Source: Nocardia carnea NBRC 14403 (GTDB lineage: Bacteria > Actinomycetota > Actinomycetes > Mycobacteriales > Mycobacteriaceae). Taken from it: DNA of 64,000 nt. Position numbers and translations under genes: made by a program. Position 1 is the first letter of the stretch. Each line of letters begins with the position of its first letter. The stretch covers positions 310,001 to 374,000 of the forward strand of contig NZ_BAFV01000039.1 in NCBI RefSeq assembly GCF_000308515.1. Direction: 5' to 3'. The notes beneath the pieces were generated by a model, which searched no databases, was not told the origin of the DNA, and saw nothing but the letters and a program-made list of their open reading frames with translations. Below, one piece after another: positions 35,066 to 43,947 of this stretch.

Positions 35066-35084
35066 CAAGGTTAGCCTGCGCTAA
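35066..35084. promoter_or_regulatory. IdeR/DtxR-type iron box
   Basis: The 19-mer CAAGGTTAGCCTGCGCTAA matches the IdeR consensus TWAGGTTAGSCTWACCTWA at 15 of 19 positions. It also contains the perfect palindrome GTTAGC-N4-GCTAAC (35070-35085). It is 25 bases upstream of the importer lipoprotein start. Repression by iron-loaded IdeR is inferred. Confidence 0.68.
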
Positions 35085-35182
35085 CTGGAACGAGGTTACC
35101 GCAACCACCGGTCGCGCAGCAGCGCTTCCAGCGGCCGATCCACCCACGGTCCGCCCCGGGTTCGGGTCGGCAGACCGGCAGA

Positions 35183-36220
35183 CTACGCGAAGCGGACGTC
35201 CACGGTGGCGAGGCCGAAGACCTTGCGGCCCGCGGATTTCGCGGTGACGACGACCACGGCGCTCCTGGTCGCGGGGTCGACCGATTTGATTCGGCCGGTG
35301 AGCTCGAGGCCCGCAGAACCGGATTCGACGACCGTGTAATTCGACAGCCGCACCTTGTACCTGGTGATGGCGCCCGGGTCGCCGAGCCACTCGGAGACGA
35401 ACCCGGCCCCCAGCCCCATCGTGAGCATGCCGTGGGCGATCACATCCGGCAGGCCCGCGAGCGCGGCGACATCGGCGTGCCAATGAATCGGGTTCGCATC
35501 ACCCGACACTCCGGCGTAATTCACCAGGTCTCCCCGCGTCAGCCGCACGGTTCGCGGCGGGAGTTCGGCACCGGCCGCGACATCCTCGAATCGGAAGGTG
35601 GTGCGCAGCGGACGTGTCCGGGAGACCATGGAGAGTTGCGGGCCGTCCTCCGGCTCCGCAGCCACCGCCGGTGAACCGTCCACACCCTCGGACGTTGCCG
35701 ATGCGGACGGTGACATCTCGAGACCGTGCATGAGTACGCGATCGATCGCGTCACCGACACCTGCGTCGACTTCTTCACCGGTGACGCCGACCACCGTCGT
35801 ATGCATGATGTGCACCACGTCGCCGGATTGATCGGTGAAGGTGTTGGTGACGGTGAGCAGATCTTTGCCCGCGATGGTGCGCACCGAGGAGAGTTCGACA
35901 TCGCCGACCAACCGGTCGCCGGTGAGCAACGGTTTGTACAGTTCGAAGACCTGATCGGTCTGTACGAATACGTCGTAGCCGGTGATGATCTCCTGGAAGA
36001 GCCTGCGGTTGGCGAGCATCGCGGCGATCGAGACGAACGTGGTCGGCGCGACCAGTTCACTGTGCCCGAGCGCCCACGCCGCGTCCTCGCTCCAATGTGC
36101 CGGATGGAAATCCTGGACAGCCCGCGCGTATTCGCGGATCTTCTCCCGCCCCACCTCGTAGTAGTCGGGCACGCGGTAGCGGTACCCCACCAGACCGGCC
36201 GTATCCGACACTGTTTCCAC
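35183..36220 (-). CDS. Fused MaoC-type dehydratase (double hot-dog)
   Basis: A 345-residue protein with two hot-dog halves. The N-terminal FAS1-type dehydratase half has YEVGREKIREYARAVQDFHP and a disordered linker (residues about 170-200). The C-terminal MaoC half has VNYAGVSGDANPIHWHADVA and VIAHGMLTMGLGAGFVSEWL, with the Asp/His catalytic pair of (R)-specific hydratases. It resembles the HadA-HadB pair of the mycolate pathway fused in one chain and probably acts on (R)-3-hydroxyacyl thioesters. GTG 36220 follows GAGGAG by seven bases. Confidence 0.85.
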   Translation of the reverse strand: METVSDTAGLVGYRYRVPDYYEVGREKIREYARAVQDFHPAHWSEDAAWALGHSELVAPTTFVSIAAMLANRRLFQEIITGYDVFVQTDQVFELYKPLLTGDRLVGDVELSSVRTIAGKDLLTVTNTFTDQSGDVVHIMHTTVVGVTGEEVDAGVGDAIDRVLMHGLEMSPSASATSEGVDGSPAVAAEPEDGPQLSMVSRTRPLRTTFRFEDVAAGAELPPRTVRLTRGDLVNYAGVSGDANPIHWHADVAALAGLPDVIAHGMLTMGLGAGFVSEWLGDPGAITRYKVRLSNYTVVESGSAGLELTGRIKSVDPATRSAVVVVTAKSAGRKVFGLATVDVRFA

Positions 36221-36426
36221 CAAGGCTCTCCTCGTTCCCGGATTCCTCCGGCACCCGTAGCCGGCTGCCGGAGAACCGCTTGCATGAGCGACCAACGCTC
36301 GCACACGATAAGACGTGCGGGCAGCAGACGCCGACGGCGACTCGTTTTCTGTGCTGATGTTGCGGTTGCGGCCCGGTCCGCCCGGGTCATGTCACCGATA
36401 CTGCATACCCGGCGCGAGCGGAGGGT

Positions 36427-38103
36427 TCAGACGCGTTCTTTCGACCGGGTGCGCACACGCAGCGCGATCGGCTTCTGGGTTTCGGCGAAGAAATCGTTGC
36501 CCTTGTCGTCGACCACGATGAACGCCGGGAAATCCTCGACCTCGATTTTCCAGACCGCTTCCATACCCAGTTCGGGGTATTCGAGGACCTCCACCGATTT
36601 GATGCAGTCCAGGGCGAGGCGGGCGGCGGGGCCGCCGATGGAGCCGAGGTAGAAACCGCCGTGTTCCTTGCATGCCTTGGTGACCTGTGCGGAGCGGTTG
36701 CCCTTGGCGAGCATCACGAAGGAACCGCCGGCCGCCTGGAATTGGTCGACGTAGGAGTCCATGCGGCCCGCAGTGGTGGGGCCGAAGGAACCGGAGGCGT
36801 AACCGTCGGGGGTTTTCGCGGGGCCGGCGTAGTAGACGGCCATATCCCGCAGGTACTGCGGCATCTCCTCGCCCGCGTCCAGTCGCTCCTTGATTTTGGC
36901 GTGCGCGATATCGCGCGCGACCACCAGCGGGCCGGACAGCGAGAGCCGGGTCTTGACCGGGTATTTCGACAGTTCCGCGCGGATTTCGTCCATCGGCCGG
37001 TTCAGGTCGACCTTCACCACATCGCCGCCGAGGATCTCGTCGGTCTGCTCCGGCAGGTACTGCGCGGGTTCGCGTTCGAGCTGTTCCAGGAACACACCTT
37101 CGGGCGTGATCTTGGCGAGCGCCTGCCGGTCGGCGGAACAGGAGACCGCCAGTGCGACCGGGCAGCTCGCGCCGTGCCGGGGCAACCGCACCACACGCAC
37201 ATCGTGGCAGAAGTACTTACCACCGAACTGGGCGCCGATACCGAACGACTGGGTCAGTTTGAATACTTCCTGCTCGAGTTCGAGATCCCGGAAGGCGTGC
37301 CCGGTCATCGACCCTTCGGTGGGCAGGTTGTCCAGATAGTGCGCGGAGGCGTATTTGGCGGTTTTCAGCGCGAATTCGGCGCTGGTACCGCCGATGACCA
37401 CGGCGAGGTGGTACGGCGGGCAGGCCGCGGTGCCCAGCGAACGGATCTTCTCGTCCAGGAATTCCAGCATCCGGGTGGGGTTCAGGATGGCCTTGGTTTC
37501 CTGGTAGAGGAAGGATTTGTTCGCCGAACCGCCGCCCTTGGCCATGTACAGGAATTTGTAGGACGGCTGCGCGGGATCGCCGGGCGCGGAGTACAGCTCG
37601 ACCTGCGCGGGCAGATTCGAGCCGGTGTTCTTCTCGTCCCACATGGTCACCGGCGCCAGCTGGGAATACCGCAGGTTCAGTTTCGTATAGGCGTCGAAAA
37701 CGCCGCGACTGATCCATTCGGCGTCGTCCACGCCGGTGAGCACACCCTCGGACTTCTTACCCATCACGATGGCGGTGCCGGTGTCCTGGCACATGGGCAG
37801 GATGCCGCCGGCGGAGATATTGACGTTCTTGAGCAGGTCGAGTGCGACGAACCGGTCGTTACCGCTGGCCTCGGGGTCGTCGATGATCCGGCGCAGCTGC
37901 GCCAGATGCGCGGGCCGCAGATAGTGGCTGATGTCGTGCATCGCCTCGGCGGTGAGCATGCGCAGCACGTCCGGATCGACCTGCAGGAAGGTCCGGCCGC
38001 CGGATTCGAAGGTGCGGACACCTTCGGTGGTGAGCAGCCGGTACGGGGTGTCGTCGGCGCCGATCGGGAGCAGGTCTGAATAGCGGAACTCGGGAGCGGT
38101 CAC
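36427..38103 (-). CDS. fum: Fumarate hydratase class I
   Basis: A 558-residue iron-sulfur class I fumarase that interconverts fumarate and malate in the citric acid cycle. Cluster-binding candidates are visible in [14 protein letters not shown], the [20 protein letters not shown] region and [10 protein letters not shown]; the C-terminal beta domain has [19 protein letters not shown] and [20 protein letters not shown]. It replaces or complements the class II enzyme usual in actinobacteria. GTG 38103 has AAGGAG eight bases upstream. A degenerate iron-box-like sequence lies about 120 bases upstream, which would suit an Fe-S enzyme. Confidence 0.92.
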   Translation of the reverse strand: MTAPEFRYSDLLPIGADDTPYRLLTTEGVRTFESGGRTFLQVDPDVLRMLTAEAMHDISHYLRPAHLAQLRRIIDDPEASGNDRFVALDLLKNVNISAGGILPMCQDTGTAIVMGKKSEGVLTGVDDAEWISRGVFDAYTKLNLRYSQLAPVTMWDEKNTGSNLPAQVELYSAPGDPAQPSYKFLYMAKGGGSANKSFLYQETKAILNPTRMLEFLDEKIRSLGTAACPPYHLAVVIGGTSAEFALKTAKYASAHYLDNLPTEGSMTGHAFRDLELEQEVFKLTQSFGIGAQFGGKYFCHDVRVVRLPRHGASCPVALAVSCSADRQALAKITPEGVFLEQLEREPAQYLPEQTDEILGGDVVKVDLNRPMDEIRAELSKYPVKTRLSLSGPLVVARDIAHAKIKERLDAGEEMPQYLRDMAVYYAGPAKTPDGYASGSFGPTTAGRMDSYVDQFQAAGGSFVMLAKGNRSAQVTKACKEHGGFYLGSIGGPAARLALDCIKSVEVLEYPELGMEAVWKIEVEDFPAFIVVDDKGNDFFAETQKPIALRVRTRSKERV

Positions 38104-38220
38104 CGATCGCACTCCTTCGGAAGTGGGCTGCGGGTGGAACAGGGCACAGCCACGGTGGACGCCGCTGTACCGGGGGTCGAGCACAGCGAGCTTAGCGACC
38201 GACCCCCACCCAGCCCGAAG

Positions 38221-38239
38221 TAAGGCAATCCTAAATTGT
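38221..38239. promoter_or_regulatory. Weak IdeR-like box upstream of fumarase
   Basis: TAAGGCAATCCTAAATTGT agrees with the IdeR consensus at 12 of 19 positions, with the left core TAAGG and the CCTAA strongest. It lies 118 bases upstream of the fumarase start and 26 bases after the NUDIX stop. The role is inferred. Confidence 0.35.
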
Positions 38240-38264
38240 AACCTCGGGAGCGAGTCCGCGGCCG

Positions 38265-38798
38265 CTACTGCCGATGAAGTTTCAGCAACAGGTAAGCGGC
38301 CAGCGACGGACCGTCGGCGATCACCCCGTCGCGCAGCATGCCCTCCACATCGGACCTCGAAAACCATTTCTGCCGCATGTCCTGCTCGGTGTGTTCCCGA
38401 TTCGGCTCACCAGGCGACAACTCGGTGGCAAGGAAGACATGGCAGCCCTCGGCGGTCATGGCATTCGCGACCTGAACCCGGCCGAGCCACTCCAACCTGC
38501 CTGCAGTGAAACCGGTTTCCTCGGCGAGTTCGGCCGCGGCCAGTTCCTCCGGAGTCCCCGTAACCCCGGCCGGAAACGCGCCCGACGGGAACTCCCAGGT
38601 CCGGGCGCGTACCGGGTACCGATATTGCTCCACGAGATGGAAGCCTTCGTCGTCCATGGGGATGACGAGCGCGAAGTCCGGTTTCTCGATGACCGAGTAC
38701 AGGCCGGGTGACCCGTCCCCGCGCTCGATCCGGTCCTCGCGCAGCGTCAACCACGGATTCTCGTACACGACCCTGGACGTCACGGTTCTGATGCTCAC
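38265..38798 (-). CDS. NUDIX hydrolase
   Basis: A 177-residue NUDIX hydrolase of the ADP-ribose/nucleoside-diphosphate-sugar pyrophosphatase type. The Nudix box [17 protein letters not shown] keeps the Glu residues, although the usual Arg before the first catalytic Glu-Leu is Ala. [20 protein letters not shown] before it is typical of ADP-ribose pyrophosphatases. The start ATG 38798 is 36 bases from the end of mftD, so it could be cotranscribed with the mycofactocin genes, or the arrangement may be accidental. Confidence 0.87.
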   Translation of the reverse strand: MSIRTVTSRVVYENPWLTLREDRIERGDGSPGLYSVIEKPDFALVIPMDDEGFHLVEQYRYPVRARTWEFPSGAFPAGVTGTPEELAAAELAEETGFTAGRLEWLGRVQVANAMTAEGCHVFLATELSPGEPNREHTEQDMRQKWFSRSDVEGMLRDGVIADGPSLAAYLLLKLHRQ

Positions 38799-38834
38799 GC
38801 GTCCAGTGTCGTGCCACGACCTCCCGGCTGCCGG

Positions 38835-40052
38835 TTATACGGCTTCTGCAGCCGAGTCCGGAACCCGCAACTGCGCCGGCGTATCGACGCCCAGCCGGCG
38901 TTCGAACCCCTCCGGGATCACGATGTCCGACCGGTCCAGCTCGGTGACGTTGGTCTTGCGCAGCCCCAGCAGCGCGGAATCGATACCGCCGCGCAGCAGG
39001 TCCAGTACGTTCTCGACGCCGGCCTGCCCGTTGGCCGCCAGGCCCCACAGGTAGGCGCGGCCGATCATGACCGCCCGGGCACCGAGCGCAACGGCCTTGA
39101 CGACATCGCTACCGCGCCGGATACCGCCGTCGAGCAGGACCTCGATCTCATGGCCCACTGCATCGGCCACCACCGGCAGCGCACGAATGGACGCCGGGGT
39201 GCCGTCCAGGTTGTTACCGCCGTGATTGGACACCGAGATGGCCGCGACACCGGCATCGACGGCGCGCCGGGCGTCGTCCACCCGCATCACGCCCTTGAGC
39301 ATCACCGGCCCGTCCCACTGTTCGCAGACCCAGGCCACATCGGACCAGTCCGGGGCGGTGGTGCCCATCCATTCGCCGTAGGCACCGAAGAAACCGGGGG
39401 CGGGGGCATCGCCGAGCGCCATATTGGGGGCGGTGAGGTCGGGCAGGGCGCCTGAACGCAGGTAGGTGGTCAGCCAGCGTGGTTTGACGATCACCTGCGG
39501 CGCGAAACTCGCCATGGTGCGCAAGTCCAGTTTCTCCGGGATGACCGGCGAGCCCCAGTCGCGGCCCATCGAGAACGACCAGTCGAGAGTGAGGATCAGT
39601 CCGACCGCGCCTGCGGCCTTGGCCCGCGCCATCCGCGCGGCGATATCGTCCTTGCTACCGCACCAGTAGAGCTGGAAAAAGGTCATCGGGTTCGCGGCGA
39701 CGACCTCCTCCACGGGTTTGCTGGCGAAGGACGACAGCCCCATGGCGGTACCCCGGGCGGCCGCGGCCCGCGCCACAGCGACCTCACCGTCGGGGTGGAC
39801 GGCCTGCACGCCGGTCGGCGAGATCATGACCGGCATCGAGACCTGCTGGCCCATCACGGTCGTGGACTGGTCGCGTTCGCCGATCGGGCCGGCGACATGC
39901 GGGGCGAAACCGAGCTCGGTGAATGCGGCCTGGTTGTCGTCGATGGTCTGGCCGCGCTCCGAACCGGCAACAAGGGCGCCGTACACGGATTTCGGCAGCC
40001 GTTTCTTGGCCCGGCGATGGGCCTCGGCGACGGTTTCGAACCACGGGTTCAT
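38835..40052 (-). CDS. mftD: MftD, FMN-dependent mycofactocin maturase
   Basis: A 405-residue lactate-dehydrogenase-like FMN enzyme that oxidatively deaminates AHDP to give premycofactocin. WFETVAEAHRRAKKRLPKSV and ISPTGVQAVHPDGEVAVARA are mycofactocin-specific. VSNHGGNNLDGTPASIRALP, with EVLLDGGIRRGSDVVKAVAL, is the FMN site with its catalytic histidine. ATG 40052 with AAGGA six to seven bases upstream overlaps the mftE stop by four bases. The usual mftA, mftB and mftC are absent from the window, so the substrate must come from another locus. Confidence 0.92.
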   Translation of the reverse strand: MNPWFETVAEAHRRAKKRLPKSVYGALVAGSERGQTIDDNQAAFTELGFAPHVAGPIGERDQSTTVMGQQVSMPVMISPTGVQAVHPDGEVAVARAAAARGTAMGLSSFASKPVEEVVAANPMTFFQLYWCGSKDDIAARMARAKAAGAVGLILTLDWSFSMGRDWGSPVIPEKLDLRTMASFAPQVIVKPRWLTTYLRSGALPDLTAPNMALGDAPAPGFFGAYGEWMGTTAPDWSDVAWVCEQWDGPVMLKGVMRVDDARRAVDAGVAAISVSNHGGNNLDGTPASIRALPVVADAVGHEIEVLLDGGIRRGSDVVKAVALGARAVMIGRAYLWGLAANGQAGVENVLDLLRGGIDSALLGLRKTNVTELDRSDIVIPEGFERRLGVDTPAQLRVPDSAAEAV

Positions 40053-40750
40053 GGTCGGATCCTTTCCACTGGTTCCGGCCACCATTGCCGGACCTGATCG
40101 AACAACTGGTTGACGAGCTGGGTGAGCAACCGCTCGCCCTCGGCGGCGCCGGCGCCGGCGGGATCACCGAGGACCCCGTTGGCGCTGACGGCACGCACCC
40201 CACCGGCGCGCAACTGTGGCAGCACCTCCGACAGGGGGCGGGTGTCACCGGGCCGGGCGCGATCGGCGCGGACACGGTCCGGTGAAAGAGCGAGCTGCAG
40301 TGAGGTCTCGGTGCGGCCGGCGTGGGCGTCACCGGAGTAGCGGGGCAGGAACAGCCGGATATCGCGGGATTCGCTGCGCAACAGCGTTACCGCCCGGCGC
40401 AGCGGTTCCACATTTCCGCCGTGCCCGTTGACCAGCACGATCCGCTCGAAGGTATCGGTGGCCGACCGGCACAGTTCGACGATCAGCAGTTCCAGCGCGG
40501 CCTGCCCGATGGAGAGCGTGCCCGGAAAACCGCTGTGCTCGCCGCTGGCGCCGTACGCGACGGCCGGGGCGATCACCACATCACGGCGGCGGCCGGCCAG
40601 TCCCGTGCACAGCGCGCCGGCCAGGTCGGTATCGGTGGACAGGGGCAGGTGCGGGCCGTGCTGCTCGGTGGATCCCACGGGCACCACCAGCAGCGCCCGG
40701 CTGTTGCCGAGGTCACCCGCCTCCGGCCATGTGAGGTCCGCCACCAACAT
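40049..40750 (-). CDS. mftE: MftE, mycofactocin creatininase-family peptidase
   Basis: A 233-residue creatinine-amidohydrolase-family metalloenzyme. In the pathway MftE cuts the decarboxylated, crosslinked C-terminal Val-Tyr dipeptide from modified MftA. Metal ligands are seen in VGSTEQHGPHLPLSTDTDLA and VLVNGHGGNVEPLRRA, and the catalytic context in AYGASGEHSGFPGTLSIGQ. ATG 40750 has no good ribosome site; GTG 40774 would give 241 residues. It shares a four-base overlap with mftD downstream. The divergent tetR homologue mftR lies 57 bases away, with an inverted repeat between. Confidence 0.9.
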   Translation of the reverse strand: MLVADLTWPEAGDLGNSRALLVVPVGSTEQHGPHLPLSTDTDLAGALCTGLAGRRRDVVIAPAVAYGASGEHSGFPGTLSIGQAALELLIVELCRSATDTFERIVLVNGHGGNVEPLRRAVTLLRSESRDIRLFLPRYSGDAHAGRTETSLQLALSPDRVRADRARPGDTRPLSEVLPQLRAGGVRAVSANGVLGDPAGAGAAEGERLLTQLVNQLFDQVRQWWPEPVERIRP

Positions 40751-40765
40751 GCCGCCGACATTAAC

Positions 40766-40778
40766 GTCAGCCACTGAC
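40766..40778. promoter_or_regulatory. Inverted repeat between mftE and mftR
   Basis: GTCAG-N3-CTGAC in the divergent promoter region. It is a candidate MftR operator because it lies between the two starts. The exact site of MftR binding is not known to me. Confidence 0.5.
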
Positions 40779-40806
40779 AAAATCAATAGGGCCGCATTTC
40801 GGGTGC

Positions 40807-41466
40807 ATGGTGCCCCGGCGACCGCGGTCCATCGTTCAGAATCTTCCTGTGACGGCACAGCATCCGCGGGGGCGCCCCCGGGGTACCACCAAACGCGAAC
40901 TCGAACTGATCGCCATGCGACTGTTCAGCGAACAGGGATTCGACGAGACGACGGTCGAGCAGATCGCGGCGGCCGCAGGAATCAGTGGGCGCACCTTCTT
41001 CCGCTACTTCCCGGGCAAGGCCGAAGTGCTGTGGTACTCGTTCGACGACGAGGTCGCCGGGTTACGCGCCGCCTTCGCCACCGTCACACCGGACGAGCCG
41101 ATGATGGCGGCGGTCCGGCGGGTGGTGGTGAACGCCAACCGCTACCGCGCCGAGGATGTCGCGGAACTGCGGACCCGGATGAAACTGGTGGCCGAGGTCC
41201 CCGCCCTGGCCGCCACGGCCGGCGCTCACTACGACGCATGGGAACGCGCGGTGGGCGAGTTCGCGGCGTCCCGGCTGGGCGAACCGGCGGATTCCCTGAT
41301 TCCCATGGCGGTCGGCCGCACCACCCTCGCCGCGGCCCGCGCTGCCTTCGACGCGTGGGTCGCCGGCGCCGATGCCGACCTGACCGTTTATCTCGATCGC
41401 GCACTGGTGGCCTTGGAGAAAGGTTTCGCCGTAGCGGACGCGTTCCCGGTCACAACCGGCGAGTAA
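40807..41466 (+). CDS. mftR: MftR, TetR-family regulator of the mycofactocin system
   Basis: A 219-residue TetR regulator, divergent from mftE-mftD as in mycobacterial loci. The DNA-binding part RGRPRGTTKRELELIAMRLF and VEQIAAAAGISGRTFFRYFP is of the MftR type. The C-terminal domain in this group is reported to sense long-chain acyl-CoA. ATG 40807 gives a short arginine-rich N-terminal extension; GTG 40849 begins just before RGRPRG and may be the true start, with no obvious ribosome site for either. Confidence 0.85.
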   Translation: MVPRRPRSIVQNLPVTAQHPRGRPRGTTKRELELIAMRLFSEQGFDETTVEQIAAAAGISGRTFFRYFPGKAEVLWYSFDDEVAGLRAAFATVTPDEPMMAAVRRVVVNANRYRAEDVAELRTRMKLVAEVPALAATAGAHYDAWERAVGEFAASRLGEPADSLIPMAVGRTTLAAARAAFDAWVAGADADLTVYLDRALVALEKGFAVADAFPVTTGE

Positions 41467-41479
41467 ACCGGACCGGCAG

Positions 41480-41506
41480 GTTTCACCGGCATAGGAGCAC
41501 GGGTAT
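41480..41506 (+). promoter_or_regulatory. SigB/SigF-type promoter of the rsb operon
   Basis: GTTT (41480-41483), 17 bases, then GGGTAT (41501-41506), matching the GTTT-N15-17-GGGTA pattern of general-stress sigma factors. The -10 box overlaps the ATG at 41505, so transcripts from here start about 41513 and would need the later start at 41583 (GAAAGGGG upstream). Confidence 0.65.
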
Positions 41507-42485
41507 GACTAGGCTCGGTATCGGCAAGACCGCCGAAGTCATTACGATGTACCGGACCGCCGTCGAAAGGGGCACAAGTTACATGTCCGAGGTGTCCATG
41601 GGCCTTTCGGCGGACTCATTGGCCGAGGTTTCCGTCGACAAACTGCTGCCGCAGTTGGTCGAACATCTGCGCCAGAACCGCACCGCACTACGCGAGGAAT
41701 GGGCGCGGCGTATCACCGAGGCACGGTTGCTCACCGCCATGACGCCCGACGAGGTTTTCTCCGAGGCGACGTCGGTGTACGACAACTATGTCGAGGTGCT
41801 GGAAACCGGCAGTGTCGAAGCGTTGCAGGCCTACGCGCGTGATCTGTCCGAACGCATCATCCCCAGAGGAGTCGAAACCGACGAAGTCCTCGGTATGGTG
41901 CTGCTGCTGCGCGATGTCCTCGCGCGCTCCCTGTTCGAAAAGTACCAATCGAACTTCGACCTGCTCAACGCCGTCCTCGACGCCTACGAACCGGCCGCGA
42001 ATCGCATCGCGAACACCGTGGCCATCTCGTTCGTCCAGGAACGCGAGCGTGTTATCCGGCAGCAGCAGGAGGCCATCCGCGAGCTGTCCACCCCGGTGTT
42101 GCAGGTTCGCGAACAGCTGCTGATCCTGCCGATAATCGGCGTGCTCGACAGTCAGCGCGCCCGCCAGCTCACCGAACAGCTGCTGCGGGCGATCCGGGAC
42201 AACCGAGCCAAGGTGGTCGTCATCGATATCACCGGTGTGCCCGATATCGACTCCACGGTGGCCAACCACCTGGTGCAGACCGTGGACGCCTCCGGGCTCA
42301 TGGGCGCCAGCGTCATCATGACCGGCCTGTCGTCGGAGATCGCGCTGACCCTGGTGACCATCGGATTGGATCTGTCGAAGATGAACGCGGTCGGCGATCT
42401 GCAGGGCGGTATCGAAGAAGCGGAACGGTTACTGGGCTACGAAGTGTCGAGAGTGACCGAACGCAGCGAACGCGATTCGCGCTGA
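41505..42485 (+). CDS. RsbR-type stressosome scaffold (STAS domain)
   Basis: Up to 326 residues. The N-terminal helical sensor domain of the RsbRD type runs to about residue 175 (PQLVEHLRQNRTALREEWAR then RLLTAMTPDEVFSEATSVY). The C-terminal STAS domain has LIVPI-like LLILPIIGVLDSQRARQLTE and the phosphoacceptor loop VPDIDSTVANHL, where Ser/Thr is the kinase target. ATG 41505 has AGGAG seven bases upstream, but the SigB/SigF-like promoter overlaps it; ATG 41583, giving 300 residues, is the likely start of transcripts from that promoter. It is the first gene of a six-gene partner-switching operon. Confidence 0.88.
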   Translation: MTRLGIGKTAEVITMYRTAVERGTSYMSEVSMGLSADSLAEVSVDKLLPQLVEHLRQNRTALREEWARRITEARLLTAMTPDEVFSEATSVYDNYVEVLETGSVEALQAYARDLSERIIPRGVETDEVLGMVLLLRDVLARSLFEKYQSNFDLLNAVLDAYEPAANRIANTVAISFVQERERVIRQQQEAIRELSTPVLQVREQLLILPIIGVLDSQRARQLTEQLLRAIRDNRAKVVVIDITGVPDIDSTVANHLVQTVDASGLMGASVIMTGLSSEIALTLVTIGLDLSKMNAVGDLQGGIEEAERLLGYEVSRVTERSERDSR

Positions 42486-42495
42486 CGGAATCGAT

Positions 42496-42888
42496 ATGCC
42501 GGTACCTATCCTCAAACAGGGCACATATCTGATCGCATCCGTCCAGTCCGCGCTGACCGATGCCGATACCGAGCGACTACAGGACGACCTGATGAAGCAG
42601 GTCAGCAAGTACCGCGCGCAGGGCATCATCGTCGACGTCACCGCGATCGACGTGATGGATTCCTTCGCCGCCCGATCACTGCGCACCATCGCGCATATGA
42701 CGCAGTTACGCGGCGCCGAGACCGTGATCGTCGGTCTCCAGCCCGAGGTCGCCTTCGCCATGGTGCAACTCGGCCTCACCTTCGAGGATATGCACACTGC
42801 GCTGGACCTCGAGGAGGGCTTGGCTTGGCTGAACCGGAAATCCTCGGCCCGGCACCAGCATCGAGATGGTCGTGACAGTGGCCGCTGA
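42496..42888 (+). CDS. rsbS: RsbS-type STAS antagonist
   Basis: A 130-residue single STAS domain protein, the partner of RsbR in the stressosome core. The conserved serine lies in IDVMDSFAARSLRTIAHMTQ, with the following GAETVIVGLQPEVAFAMVQL strand-helix. In the known system its phosphorylation by RsbT releases RsbT. ATG 42496 is 11 bases after the RsbR stop, and its last 23 bases overlap the RsbT gene. Confidence 0.9.
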   Translation: MPVPILKQGTYLIASVQSALTDADTERLQDDLMKQVSKYRAQGIIVDVTAIDVMDSFAARSLRTIAHMTQLRGAETVIVGLQPEVAFAMVQLGLTFEDMHTALDLEEGLAWLNRKSSARHQHRDGRDSGR

Positions 42889-43291
42889 TCGGGTGGTAAT
42901 CGCGGTGAAGATGTCGAACGACATCGTGACCGCACGTCAGGCCGGGCGTGAGCTGGCCGAGGAACTCGGCTTCACGCTCACCGACCGGACCATGATCTCC
43001 ACGGCGATCTCCGAGGTCGCCCGGAATATCACCAGTTACGCCGGCAGCGGTGAGATCCGGCTGCAGGTGGCCGAGCGCGACGGACGTCGCGCTCTTGTGG
43101 TTCAGGCCAAGGACCAGGGGCCGGGCATCATCGATATCCCGCGCGCCATGGAAGACGGGTACTCCACGGGCCGGGGCCTCGGTTTGGGCCTGCCGGGCGC
43201 CAAACGACTGATGGACGGGATGTCCATCGAATCCGCACCCAATCAGGGCACGTTGGTGGAGATGTGGAAGTGGGTACCCCAGGGTGCATGA
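42866..43291 (+). CDS. rsbT: RsbT-type serine kinase
   Basis: A 141-residue GHKL ATPase/kinase that phosphorylates RsbS and RsbR and activates a PP2C phosphatase. The N box is in AISEVARNITSYAGSGEIRL, the G1 box in VQAKDQGPGIIDIPRAM and the G2 region in GYSTGRGLGLGLPGAKRLMD. The start overlaps the end of rsbS by 23 bases; ATG 42866 is the longest choice. Its stop overlaps the next gene by eight bases. Confidence 0.9.
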   Translation: MVVTVAADRVVIAVKMSNDIVTARQAGRELAEELGFTLTDRTMISTAISEVARNITSYAGSGEIRLQVAERDGRRALVVQAKDQGPGIIDIPRAMEDGYSTGRGLGLGLPGAKRLMDGMSIESAPNQGTLVEMWKWVPQGA

Positions 43292-43931
43292 GGACGGTTT
43301 CATCGGCCGGATCGAATGGGCCGTGGCCGGCCGCGCTCTCCCCGGACAGGATGTTTCCGGGGACCGCTGCGTGGTCCTGGACACCGGTACCGGCTCCGTA
43401 CTTTTCGCGGTACTCGACGGCCTCGGCCACGGCAGCGCGGCGGCGGCCGCGGTCGACCGCGCCGCCCGGGTCCTCGGCGAGCACCGTGCCGAACCCTTGG
43501 ATGTCCTGATGGCGCTGTGCCATCGGGCGATGTCGGATACCCGCGGCGCGGCAGTGACGCTGGCGTTGTTCAGCGCGCAGGAAGCGCAGTGGCTCGGTGT
43601 CGGAAATGTGGATTCCCAGGTGGTGACCGTCGGACCCACCGGGCCGCAGGTCAGCGCCACCGTTTTGCAGAGCGGCGGGATCGTGGGCTACCGGCTGCCG
43701 TCGAACCTGCAGCCGCATACGGTTCCGGTACGCCCGGGCGATCTCCTGCTCATGTCCACCGATGGGGTGGTGGTCGAACCGGCCGCGGGTATCGACCTGG
43801 CTGCATCGACGGCGGATATCGCCCGCGAGCTCGTGGACCGGCATGCCAAGGACACCGACGACGCCCTGGTGCTCGCCGCCCGGGCCCGCGGTGTCGCCCA
43901 CGACCCCGCGCCCGGACACGAAGCGTCATGA
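43284..43931 (+). CDS. RsbX-type PP2C phosphatase
   Basis: A 215-residue small PP2C/SpoIIE-type phosphatase without extra domains. The metal-site aspartates are in LFAVLDGLGHGSAAAAAV and LLLMSTDGVVVEP; the closing ELVDRHAKDTDDALVLAARA carries the last acidic pair. In the stressosome RsbX dephosphorylates RsbR and RsbS to reset the system. GTG 43284 overlaps the rsbT stop. The next gene begins 16 bases after it. Confidence 0.86.
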   Translation: MHEDGFIGRIEWAVAGRALPGQDVSGDRCVVLDTGTGSVLFAVLDGLGHGSAAAAAVDRAARVLGEHRAEPLDVLMALCHRAMSDTRGAAVTLALFSAQEAQWLGVGNVDSQVVTVGPTGPQVSATVLQSGGIVGYRLPSNLQPHTVPVRPGDLLLMSTDGVVVEPAAGIDLAASTADIARELVDRHAKDTDDALVLAARARGVAHDPAPGHEAS

Positions 43932-43947
43932 CCCGCCGGGGCAGGAT

